64,000 bases of DNA from Cornus controversa. Taxonomy: Eukaryota; Streptophyta; Magnoliopsida; Cornales; Cornaceae. This document shows positions 12,647 to 23,227 of the stretch, in pieces. The notes below the pieces were generated by a model. It had not been told where the DNA came from. It did not search any database and saw only the letters and a list, made by a program, of their open reading frames with translations. Made by a program: the position numbers and the translations under genes. The stretch lies in NCBI GenBank assembly GCA_026545225.1, contig CM048845.1, positions 81,681,033 through 81,745,032 on the forward strand, written 5' to 3'. The first letter of the stretch is position 1. Each line of letters opens with the position of its first letter.

Positions 12647-13005
12647 AAGCCACTGTCATCTTTAGGCAGTAATATATTAATAACTTGTGATTACTATAGA
12701 ATGAATGTTGTGTTTCCAAACTCTATTACCTGTGTTTAAAGTACCTGCGAAGTTAATTATGAGATTTAAACACAATTTACCTCCAAGATTGGAACTTGGA
12801 AGAATAGCGCATTACTATTACATTACAAATTCTTCACAATCGTGTATTAACCAACCCCTGAAGATAGATTTTCTAAACCAACCTAGAATAGATACACATG
12901 TGAGTATCTAATTTGTATATAATTTCTCACTGTAAATATAAAAATTATTCTATTCTCGCAAAGTATACTTAGGAACAGAAGAAGAGAAAGTAGAGAGTGA
13001 CTCGC
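12647..13005. other. 3' flank of P450 copy 1
   Basis: The first 90-100 bp after the stop match the 3' flank of copy 2 (aaaagccac, catctttaggcagtaatata), marking the 3' part of the duplicated unit and probably its 3' UTR. The rest shows nothing recognisable. Confidence 0.55.
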
Positions 13006-13115
13006 CTGAACTCGGAATCGGAGACACCGGGTGCAGCAACGATTTTGACCGGTTCACCGATTTGATTCGGCATATTGATGGTGTGAGTGAGTTGCGAAGA
13101 TGAGTCAGAGGACAT
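13006..13115 (-). pseudogene. NUDX14-like (ADP-sugar pyrophosphatase) first-exon fragment
   Basis: The - strand reads MSSDSSSQLTHTINMPNQ followed by GEPVKIVAAPGVSDSEFR. This matches, from memory, the start of the mature part of plant plastid Nudix hydrolase 14 just before SAID/LFKQW. The frame stops making sense after SEFR, where the base order is CAG|GCGAGT, a donor-like site with GC instead of GT. Upstream, a transit-peptide-like frame starting MTLRHLLVQSSISLHKK is out of register by a frameshift. No further Nudix exon is found at lower coordinates, where P450 copy 1 lies. It is therefore an orphan exon, probably a duplicated or captured fragment. Confidence 0.6.
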
Positions 13116-13884
13116 TTTTGTACAGATTGGTCTTCTTCTTCTTTGAGTGTGAAGCAGAATCGGAGAGGACAAAAGTGGGAACTTTTTTGTGCAGAGAAAT
13201 GGAAGATTGTACAAGAAGATGACGAAGCGTCATCGTATTAACGATTCTACGGTACGGTTGTATAACACCTTTGGGAATCGGAATCAGAATTGGAATCGGA
13301 ATGTGATTGAATTTGAAATGAAATCCGGTTTCGCTTAAACTCGAATTTAATAATAAAAGAAATATTTTTTTAAAACTATTTTATCCATATTATTTAGAAT
13401 TACAATGTTATCGTACACACTAAAAAATTGCTTACTGGTTTAATCACCGTTAGATCAAGCAAAAAGTAAGTATTTACCTTAATTGGTCATTCAACAATCA
13501 ATGCACAATTTAGGCCAATAGATCAAACCAAATTGTCTAAAATCCAAACCAATTTGAAAATAGGTCAACTATGTCGTAAGATAATTATCTTATATAAAAT
13601 AATTACATATCACTCAAAACAATTATTATAAGTGATATATTATCAAAGATAATTATATCAAAATAAAAATAAGGTAAAAAAGATAGGTAAGTATCACTGA
13701 CACTCCTATGAGATTTGATGTATTGTCACGCATCTATAACTTCGTAAAATTTTGTCACAAACACCTCTCGTCAATTTTTTCATTTTTTTAATATGTGAAA
13801 TGTCTTATTGTCCTTAATTATTTAAATGTATTTTAGTATAAAAATATCAAAATATGAAAATGACCTAATTGCCCTTCATGAAAC
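13116..13884. other. Intergenic, dispersed repeat sequence
   Basis: AT-rich, no gene. The motif ttataagtgatata near 13627 recurs at about 16346, just beyond the right side of the LTR-like block described next. A short stretch around 13700-13790 looks like a diverged dispersed repeat. Confidence 0.35.
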
Positions 13885-16346
13885 ATGGTGTCATGATTGC
13901 CCGATTGTCATCCCATGACCCGAACAACCATGACAAACTATCATTATCACCCTCGGTTCTTACCCGGATCATCGAGATTATTACATAGAGCGGAAGTCTT
14001 TACATTCATCAAAACTTTTATCCCTTATCAGATATATCACAATGATCAACAATCTAAGTTGTGATCTCAAAGTCTAGCAAAAACATTCTTTATACCATTA
14101 TTACCATGCGTACATGTATACATAAGTAGTTCAAGTCCACTACATATACCCTTCATTGAAAATATGCATACATAAATCCATTTACAACTCTCAGCTGGCG
14201 TACTTTTTGATTGATCGAAGTGCACATTTCGATCGTGCAAAACACATTTTGATTGTGCAAAATGGGAGTTTCGATTGATCGAAAGTCTCGCTTGATTGAA
14301 CTTCTATCGAAGCATTATCGAGATCACTTTGGAATTGGTTCACTTCCATCGAAATTGTTTTGATACTTGGTGGATTAATCGAGGCATTTCAATTGATTGA
14401 AACAGGAGTTTCGATTAATCAAAATCCCTCAAAAAAAACTTCCTTCAGAATTCTATAAGTGTCAATTTTCACACTTTGATCCCCATTTTCATCATATATG
14501 AACCTCATCTTACCAATTCATCAACACAAACATTCTCATAAGTTTATACGTACAAAAATGAAAATAAATGAAGAATCATCATTTGAATCATCTAACATTT
14601 ACCATACTCAAAATCATGCTTATTATGTATGAAAATCATAAAACATAAACAATATATACTCTCGAAATATAAATGGTCTTTACATGTTCATCACATGCAT
14701 ATAGTCCATAATCCGAACATGCATTCAAATAAAACATTTTAAGCCTTTAAATGAACTGATACCGTTTCACGCCAACTCACTGTTGGGGAGACATCATCAC
14801 CTCCTTTTTATTTTTAGAAAATAGTTAATACTCGTGGGATGAGCTATATCACAACTAGTGGGAATGTCTAAAACACAATTCTTTAAGTTCTGTGAATAAC
14901 AGATAAACACACATTTGCATTTAATCATATTAAGTAAATATCCGTACATCATAACCATATCATAAGCAATGTATAATGCAACGTGATATGCATAACTCCC
15001 TCGTACTCTCCACACAACTATTGGGTTCTGATTTCCCTAGCCGTCCAATCCCACTTATCTTAGACTCTTATACCAGTCCACCTCATCGTAGGATTCCATT
15101 TTAGGGAGTATCCTTTTCCATCTAACTGGGGTTCCTTTATCGGTCCGCCCCATGAGTGTTCCCTTTACCGAATCACCTTGTCCTTTGTCAAGAGGACGTT
15201 CATGCCTAATTGAACTCACCTCCCTCACCATGCCAATGAATTAAGATGCATTCTCATATGTTCATGTTCACCATGCAATTATAATTCAAAGCAATGTAAT
15301 GTTAATTGCCATGCTTGCACATTTTTCAAATGAACATCACATATTTCCATATAGAACATGATTCACATATTGCACATTTCATATAATTTATATTGACAAT
15401 TAAACATGCTCTCATATTCAAACATACTCTTAAGACAATTTATCAAGCACAAAAGTGTCACCTTCACAATTGGACATAAAGACACATAATTATTCCACAA
15501 TTCAATCCAAACATGCTTATATAATTATTTAAGACAATTATAAACATATAATATATCATTTAACATTGATAATTCATTAATTAGTAGATTCTAACATGCT
15601 TTAACTTTAAAAGACATCTAATTATGTTCGTATAACCAATTAGTTGTCATAAACAACCAATATACTCACAAAATCCTAGATTTTATAGGTTAGACATCCC
15701 TATATCAATTTGAAAAAGCTTCCAAATAATTTTTCAAATTCCTCATAAAAATTTAACTTTCTCCAAATTCGATTTCAAATGGATCAAAGTCGAGCCCTCA
15801 ATGGGTAAATCGATTCTCTCTTCTTCGGCGCCTTCTAATTATGGACCCGAGCATCTCAAATTCAATAAAGAAGGGAAGAAGAAGAAGATGTAGAGATATA
15901 TGTGTATCTATATTGCTCTCTCACGGCTAATAAAGAATGAGAGAAATGAATTCATAAATTCTCCTATTTGCTATTTATAGACTTAGTTTATCTATTTACA
16001 AAAATGCCACTAGCCACTTACTAAACTTTTTCGGGCTTCGTTTTAACTTTCGGTAACTCCTACGAACTCGAAATCGATTTCATAGTGCATCTAATATTTT
16101 ATTTAAGTTACTCTCCAAATTTGGTGTCATTCTGACTCTTTCAAAATTTTCAGGCTCGCGGGACCCCAGTCCCGAGCCCAACAGACCCAAAAATATCAAC
16201 TTTTGCCAAACGCTCCCAAAACTTCACCAAACACTTATAAAGGTTTCCAAACATGTATTTTACATTTAAAACACATTTAAAATCATTTAAATATATGTAT
16301 TTAAATGAAATAAAAAGAAAAACGACTAAAAAAGGTCACGGTTGTT
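13885..16346 (-). mobile_element. Possible large solo LTR or LTR-like repeat
   Basis: A block of about 2.4 kb without a gene. On the - strand it has a promoter-like GTCTATAAATAG (near 15975) followed by a pyrimidine-rich leader, and the end reads CAATCATGACA, as expected for U3-R-U5 of an LTR. Tandem-like tttcgattgatcgaa phrases occur at 14215-14420. No pol genes flank it and no target duplication was resolved. It could instead be part of another non-autonomous element. Confidence 0.35.
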
Positions 16347-17248
16347 ATAAGTGATATACTGTCAGTGATTTAACCAGTTTGAGATCAAGCTTTTTCAATT
16401 CTAGATCCAATGCTTAAAAAAGACTATCAATAACTTGATTCAAGATCAAAATCAAGCTCAAGTAGCCTTTAAATCCAAGGTGTAAAAGAGATCAAATTAG
16501 ATGAAATATTTTTTTATTAAAAATATACTCCGAGGATTGTACTCAATTATTTTACAAAATTAAGAAAATTGATTATTTGTTCATTAATCAATCTCTTTAT
16601 TTTTAGACTCGAAATTTGTGTTCACAGTTATGTTTAATTAAAAAAAGGACAAAATTCCATTGAATTCCCCCATTTCTCATAGAATTTAAGGAATGTTAAG
16701 AATATAATGTGATTCAACAACTACGACCTACATCCACAACGTTATAATAATCACACAAACTTGTAATTAAAGAGACTTTCGCTAAAAGTATTTTACAGAA
16801 AAGACTTGTACCTAAAGAATATAAGAGACTTTTAAATATTTTACATTCATAATGAGTTTGGTTAGTCGGAAGTAGCAAAAAAGGAAAAGAAATGGACAAA
16901 ATTTAAACTTTTTAAAAGTTTGGATAACATGAAATAGAAACAATTAGAAAAGTGGGATTTTTGTAAAGTAGGTGATTTTCTTTAGAACGATTCCTCCATA
17001 AAGAACGATTCCTCCATAAAGCACTGAAAAAGGTTTTTCTTGCAAGTTTTACTTTAATGTTTTAATTGTACTCCTACCCATCTATACTAAACATGCACCA
17101 AAATTATATTAGAGGAGATTTATGAAGACGAGTTTCCAGATAAAATTAGAAGTCTAGCATAGAAAGATGTATTGATGCATGAACTGTATTTTGGTATTTT
17201 CTTTTCAATAAAATTCTTTCTTCTTGTCATGCAAAATAAAAATAAAAA
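16347..17248. other. Intergenic, no gene seen
   Basis: AT-rich sequence with a short direct repeat of agaacgattcctccataaag (about 16984-17020). Nothing else is recognisable. Confidence 0.4.
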
Positions 17249-17446
17249 TGGCCTTGAACATGAATAGATAACCATGTAATGTAGCTTATAGCAAGAAAGA
17301 AAAAGTAAGATTGGATACCAATCGATCACAAGGACACATTTTCACTACACATTTGCTCAACTTCTGTCTTAACTGTTGACACTCTGTCAATTATCATTCA
17401 TTTTTTCAAGCTTTGAAAAAAAGGAGCAACCATACAAACATGGTTC
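17249..17446 (+). repeat. Displaced fragment of the P450 promoter
   Basis: Homologous to 8875-9025 upstream of P450 copy 1. Shared landmarks are aacatgaat, tagcttat, gcaagaaagaaa, gatcacaaggacac, ttgctcaacttc and caagctttgaaaa. It ends where an insertion of about 5.6 kb begins. The rest of the corresponding promoter resumes at about 23045, next to P450 copy 2. Confidence 0.8.
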
Positions 17447-17918
17447 TTTTATGTTTACACGGACAACACTTGGTACAATATCTTTTAAGATAAAAATTCT
17501 CTAAGTTATCATAAGTTGAATTGTTATGATTTTAACATGTGTCATTTAACACAAATCTAAGGCTGATAGTTCTCCACATAATTTAGTCACAAGAATAGGC
17601 TTCAAATGACAAAATTTTGAGGGGAAAAAACTCAACGCTGTCAACAACGGCTTACCACCCACCCACCCTTCTCTCTCTATTAGTATTCTTTCTTCGATTT
17701 TTCATTCGTTAGGTAACTTCTTAATGTCTTCCAAATTCATTAGTAACTTCTTATCCTTTCGATCTTTTTTAATTGGTAAATTGGAAAATAATAAAAAAAG
17801 AGAGTGATTGGCGAAGAAGAGAGAGGTGGATAAATTCAGAAAGATATTTTTATATTGAATGATAATTTTGTCATCTAAAAATTATTTTTAGAATGCTTAA
17901 TAAACATGAAGTGTATGG

Positions 17919-18258
17919 TCAGTCCTCAGCCATCAAAGCATTCCAACTTTCTATGTCTCTCATCGTCACTTCATCGAACATTTTGTGGGCATTGTCTAAA
18001 TCACCTGACTTCCTATACACATCCAGCACCATTATTTGTAACAGCACATCAGCTCTGAACCCGAATCATCTGCGATGGTGGTGTCACCTCCTTATAAGTG
18101 GTTGAAATTGCAAAAATAAGTGGAGCGAGTAGGGCTGGTGGGGGTACTGGACAAGAAGTGCCGAAACATTGAGGGCTTGACGGAGCACTCATGTACAACA
18201 AAGTGCACGTGCTGTCGAAGTTGAAGTCGCCGACCGAAGACGATACCATCATTTCCAC
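17919..18258 (-). pseudogene. PPR protein fragment (frameshifted)
   Basis: The - strand encodes GFRADVLLQIMVLDVYRKSG followed by DLDNAHKMFDEVTMRDIESW and NALMA, two joined pentatricopeptide-repeat signatures (L/S-type organelle RNA-binding repeats). Just upstream the homologous frame shifts (STTYKEVTPPSQMIR, then FGFRADV), with at least one more shift near 18180. A stop follows NALMAED. Only an N-terminal part of a PPR gene is present, resembling an At1g34160-type protein as far as I recall. Not functional. Confidence 0.7.
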
Positions 18259-18361
18259 CTCTATTTGATAGGTTACTGCTACGGTATATTACTGCTCACT
18301 TTTTGCAATTTTAGTTAGAAAACAGTGGGGTTTGTATAGATTTATAGAGAGAGAAAGTAGA

Positions 18362-18377
18362 GGGGGGGGGGGGGGGG
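18362..18377. repeat. Poly-G run of 16
   Basis: Uninterrupted 16-base G run beside a GGGCGGGGG-rich stretch. Its exact length may be a sequencing or assembly uncertainty. Confidence 0.8.
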
Positions 18378-18466
18378 TGTTGGTCAAGTGGGCGGGGGAG
18401 ATCTAGCCTCTGATGAGGTTGGTGTCGAAATGGTAGAGGTAGAAGTTGAGGTAAGGGGTGGAGTTT

Positions 18467-21000
18467 GGGCTGCAACTCGGGCGGGTCCAACCTGATTCAG
18501 CCCAAAAAATTTTGGGTCTGGGCTATGAATATTGAACTTCGGGATGGGCCCGAACTGAAATTTTGAAACCCGAATTTAATTCGGTCTAGGCCCGGGCTGA
18601 TATAAATCCCAACCCGAACTCAACCTAAGCCTGACCCGTAATATGAACCCGAGCAATCTGAACTATGAAGCTAATATATATAAAAAATGCGCTGCTATGA
18701 AGAGTCGAACCTTGACTCAAGCTATTTTTTGTAAGAACTCAAACCATAATGCCAATAATTATATTTAATGGATTTCTTTAAGAAAGCTAAGCACTCTAAC
18801 CAAATTACAAAAATACTAGTATAATGCTATAAGATTTTTATTTTTACTTATAATACTCTAACATTAATATTTATTAATTTATTTTAAAATTTAAAAAATA
18901 TAAAGCTTAATATTGTAAACTTGTATTAAATGTTAAAAACATGTAAACATATATGAGAGGAGTTATTCTACCATTTTTTCACACTACTTGTTTTCACGTG
19001 TATTATATATAAATTTTTTATCTTCTAATATTTTAGATATAGTATAAATTTTCATTTATTTCATTCTTAAATCTATTAGTATTCATTGATTTAGTAAAAA
19101 ACAACTACTCACTTTTTTAATAAAGACATGGACATGCAATTTATAAATCAATCATTACTTATACTAAATGGTCTCCAATAATAAATTTCACTAAATTAAT
19201 TAAGATTCACTAAAAACTTATGTCTATCAAATTCACGGGACAATCAATTCTATTATATTACACCAATGTGGGCTTGATTATGTCATACTTGACCATGACC
19301 TTGCTTGCATGTGATTGGTGAGCCAGTTATATATTATATATTCTTTTATTTTATCACAATTTGATTAATTAATCAATTGTCTAAAAAATCTATTAGATTA
19401 ATTGATGAGTTTAAATCATTTAATCTAAACATCTAGTTTTATAATATTGAGTTATTATATAGTGTCCCGAGATATATAGTATAACAAATAAATTTTATAA
19501 GTAATATAAGTTAGACTATTTTCTTCTATTTTGTAAAAATTTGATTAATTAGTTAAGTGTCTAAAAAATCAATTAGAACAATTGATGAGTTTAAACCATT
19601 TAATATGAACATCTAGTTTTATGAAATTAAGTTGTTCTTTAGTGTCCTGAGATAAATAGTATAACATATAATAATTATAAGTAATATAAGTTAAACCATT
19701 TTCTTTTATGAAATTAAGTTTTTATTTAGTTTTTATCATATTAAATAAAAGTTGTTATATACACTCTTTTATATTGCATAAATGCTTGTTTACAAAGAGC
19801 AATAATGTATGAGATTAATCAACAATAAATCAATTTTAAGACAAGATAAAGTTGAATTGAAGATTAATATAACACTTACAATTCAAATCATTAGTACAAC
19901 CAAGATTTACACTAGCTTGCATGATTTATACATCAATTAATAGAGATCCCCAATTGAAATGTAAATAATGTACATAACATACTTATACACATTTTATTCC
20001 TAGCTTTACAATACATATGTATATTTATTTTACAAATTCGGAAGATAACCAAATGGAACTGACTGATGATCACTCGAAAAGTGCGGATCTCGTTTTCGAT
20101 AATTCAACCAACTTTTTAACTTTTCAAGATTTTTTTCTTCTTGCCGTCAATATGTGTGTATATATATATATATATTGTATCTCTCTTCTAATGTCTTCTT
20201 TCTATTTCTTATTCACTCTATGTGAATACACAACATCCAATTGCCGTTGGGATTGGAGCTGACTTTGCCCATGAAAGTAATAAGTAATAACTTATCGTAC
20301 AATATTTATAGTGTCCCAAGATATATAATATATTATTCTAATTAGTTAGTCATATGTTTAAAAACTCAATTAAATTAATTGATGAGTTTAAACCATTTAA
20401 TCTGAATATTTAATTTTATGAAATTTTTTTTTTTTTAGTGTCCTAAGATATAAAGTATAGTATATTAGTTAAAGTAATATAAGTTATACCACTCCTTTAT
20501 TTTTTGTCAATAATACTTCAACATTAATATATATTAGAATGTTTGAGTGAAATTATTGTTTTTATTTGATTTTAAGATAGGGAAAATTATGTCATTGATT
20601 TAGTTAATAATATAATTTATAACGTTTGTTTGTTATATTTAAAGGGAGGAAATATTATTGTAATTTAATTAATGTTTTAAACTTATTTTAATAAATGGTC
20701 CAAACTTTCAATTTTATATATTAAATATTATTGTTGCATCTTATATAATTATAGAAAAGTGATGGATAGGTGGCTGGAGTGTATTACTAGATTCGAAGTC
20801 TCAAGAGGGATGGTCTTCAATTCCTCACGGAAGACCCACCATTGATTGCAATATCAAACCCGAATTCAACTCGAATTTGTAGCCCGTTTCCCAACCCGAT
20901 TTCAACCCGAGGTTCTGAAAATTAAAAACAGGTTTAGCCCCGGTTTACATAGTCGGGTTCATGGTCTGTCGGGTTCGGGTCGGGCTAGGGTTGGACATTC
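18467..21000. mobile_element. hAT-like non-autonomous element or nested remnants
   Basis: The left part (18467-18660) is rich in cgggcgggtccaacc and aacccgaat motifs after gggctgcaactcgg. The right part (20850-21000) carries the complementary style cgggttcgggtcgggctagg. Such ends are typical of hAT-derived plant repeats. Between them is AT-rich DNA with 180-bp repeats. A target duplication was not found, so the two ends may belong to different elements. Confidence 0.35.
19348..19708 (+). repeat. Two tandem ~180-bp AT-rich repeats (third copy near 20327)
   Basis: Units at about 19348-19525 and 19527-19708 share ttgatgagtttaaa, catctagtttta, tagtgtcc and taagtaatataagtta in the same order. A third, more diverged copy lies at about 20327-20500. 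Non-coding. Confidence 0.6.
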
Positions 21001-21067
21001 TCGTATAGATAAATCAAGTACATTATAGATAAATACAAAATTAGATATAATATTTTTTTTAAGTTAG

Positions 21068-21430
21068 TTATTGACGATGAACCCTCCAATCTTTAAGAGA
21101 GTCAAATTTATTAACTATCGAATCTATATCAATATCTTTAGCAAGTTCTCTTTCATTGAGAATCATGCAATTTGCAAGAAATTCATCACCCATTTTGTTG
21201 CGAAATTCAATTTTTACACACTTTATTGTCGAAAAAGTTCGTTCTATTATTACCATATCAATATAAGATGAATCAATCTATCAATCAGATAGTAGGTTTC
21301 TTTGTTTGTTCTAATCTTAAAATTTTTGAAGGAGGCTGTTGCTGCTTCTCATTAGAAGTTGCCCCATTTTTTGATATATCGTTTTTCAGTTTATGGAACG
21401 AATTTTTTATTATTATCTTGCAATGAAAAT
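21068..21430 (-). pseudogene. Internally deleted hAT transposase remnant
   Basis: The - strand at 21068-21256 reads IIERTFSTIKCVKIEFRNKM then GDEFLANCMILNE, ending at VNKFDSLKDWRV. This is the C-terminal hAT dimerisation domain of TTF/MYM-type transposases. Directly upstream (about 21300-21430) is an N-terminal-like stretch, ISKNGATSNEKQQQPPSKIL, then a stop and LIDRLIHLIL. The whole catalytic middle is missing, so this is a deletion derivative. A hAT-style terminus CAGGGCCGGC begins at 21457 and may belong to a neighbouring element. Confidence 0.7.
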
Positions 21431-21456
21431 GTCTTGATAGTATGAAATAATAGAGG

Positions 21457-22086
21457 CAGGGCCGGCCTTGAAATTCTCAAATGGTTGAGAGGCCCTAAGC
21501 AAACTTTTTAGTAAACATAACGCAAATTTTATTTTCCTTAAAATGTTTGGTCACACTTCACAAATCACAACAAAGACAAGTTTATAAATAAAAAACAAAC
21601 AATTTATTAGAGAATGTATAAATTGACCTCCTGCTTTTAGCATCTTCTCTAATTTGTTAATGATTTTTTGAATTACTGAGTCTTTAATTATTTATACATA
21701 TATGATATATATATATAAAGAGTTAAAGAACTAATGGGTGAATAACTTAAAAAGAAGAAAAAATAGAGCTTTTAGAGATAACTTACATATTTAATCTCTT
21801 TTAAATATTTTCATCAAAGGTCTAGAACCACCATGAATGATTGAATGAATAATTTTTTAAAAGGTCAGATGGTCACATAACTCGTTGCAATTATATATTA
21901 CTCTTAAATTTATGTATATAAATTGATATGAGTTTAAACTTTAAAGTGTGAATATGCCAATTAAATATATTATTCGAGGCTCAAAATATAAGTAATATAA
22001 TAAAAATAGTAGGTTGGACTAGTGGGCTGTGAACTAATAAATACAATAATAGTAATTTTTTTTTTGGACTTGTGTTATAACCCAGA
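21457..22086. other. Repeat-rich intergenic segment
   Basis: Starts with CAGGGCCGGCCTTGAAATTC and gaggccctaagc, a phrase common at the ends of plant hAT elements. The rest is AT-rich and non-coding. A matching opposite end was not identified. Confidence 0.35.
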
Positions 22087-22326
22087 TTAACCCATTAATA
22101 GTTTTGCTCCTGGTGGTGAGGATGGTGTGGCGAGGAAATGGAAGACAATGTTCTCGGGATAGGTGGCGTGTCGAAGGACAAATAAGACGCTGACGATGGA
22201 GCCACAGAGGTAGGTGGCGTCGAGGGTTGTGGCTACGTGGATGGTTGATGATGATGGGCTGATTTTGTAGTTGTTGGGTTGGGAAAATGTACGGCGGATG
22301 CCAAGAGGAGGAAGGTGGTGGAGCAA
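22087..22326 (-). pseudogene. GATL-type glycosyltransferase N-terminal fragment
   Basis: The - strand encodes IHVATTLDATYLCGSIVSVL followed by FVLRHATYPENIVFHFLA. This is the start of the GT8 domain of galacturonosyltransferase-like (GATL) proteins, whose family form is roughly IHVAMTLD-YLRGS, VLRHA and PENVFFHF. The preceding LGIRRTF resembles the segment after the family's signal anchor. The frame ends at 22087, about 80 residues in, while GATL proteins are usually about 350 residues and often encoded by a single exon. The DXD catalytic region is absent. This is a dead fragment. Confidence 0.7.
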
Positions 22327-23044
22327 GATGGCATCGTGGTTTGTGTGTCAGACTTTTAAGTTGGATAGATTAACAGGACTATTGTTGTCATTTAACACTT
22401 TAATTTAAGAGCACAACAGCAAAAGCTTTAGGCATGCACAATCACTTCTCTATATTTGCTTGTTTAGTTTCAAATTCAAGTAACTCACGTCACAAATTTA
22501 GCCATCCATATCAGTATGTCAGGATTTTTAAAATTTGGCTCTACAACAGCTTCTTCAAATTTTCACTATTTACACAATTAAATTAATCTAAAATTTTATT
22601 CTTATTTGTATATACATATATATGTTAAAGTTTTTTTTATGCTTTTTTAACTTAAAAAATGTATAATTTTTTTTGTCTTAAGTCGGAAAATAGTCTAAGT
22701 ACTCAAATTAAAGCTCTTGAAACTCTCTTTCTAACATAAATAATTTTATAAAAAATTTTAATTTGTAACGAAAGTTATTGAATTTGAAGTGAATGATATA
22801 TATATATATATATATATATTAAATGCTGACTATGTGCTTTACCGGCGAAGCCTCTAGCCAAGTCTTGTGAAACCCTTCATTTAAGCCGCCATTGTATGAC
22901 TTTTTGACATTTGCTTGGTATACATGTTGCTTCGCGAGACGTTGCTGACCCTCTTACTTCTGTTAGTCAACCTCAAAAGTTTTAGTAAGACATATGTCAT
23001 AAATAGAGACATCGAATACATAGATTCTTTCGCCAAGTTCAGAC
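22327..23044. other. Intergenic between GATL fragment and P450 copy 2 promoter
   Basis: AT-rich, with a (TA)n microsatellite at about 22797-22820. No gene. The right end joins the proximal P450 promoter homology at about 23045. Confidence 0.5.
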
Positions 23045-23227
23045 ATGAATCACGTTGCACAGACATCAGTAACTATCATCAGAGCTGTTTAATTACAACA
23101 AGGAGCAGCCTTTAGGATGGATGCTCACTTGCTCGCAAATATCCTTAGTCTCTCTCTCACACACACCCCCGCGCGCGCGCACACTGAGGTCCACGAATAT
23201 CTTCAAGTATCACACACAAACAGAGAT

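Noticed and set aside
18362..18377. Poly-G run as a G-quadruplex regulatory element
   Set aside because: A single homopolymer in transposon debris, far from any intact gene start, and its length may be a sequencing artefact.
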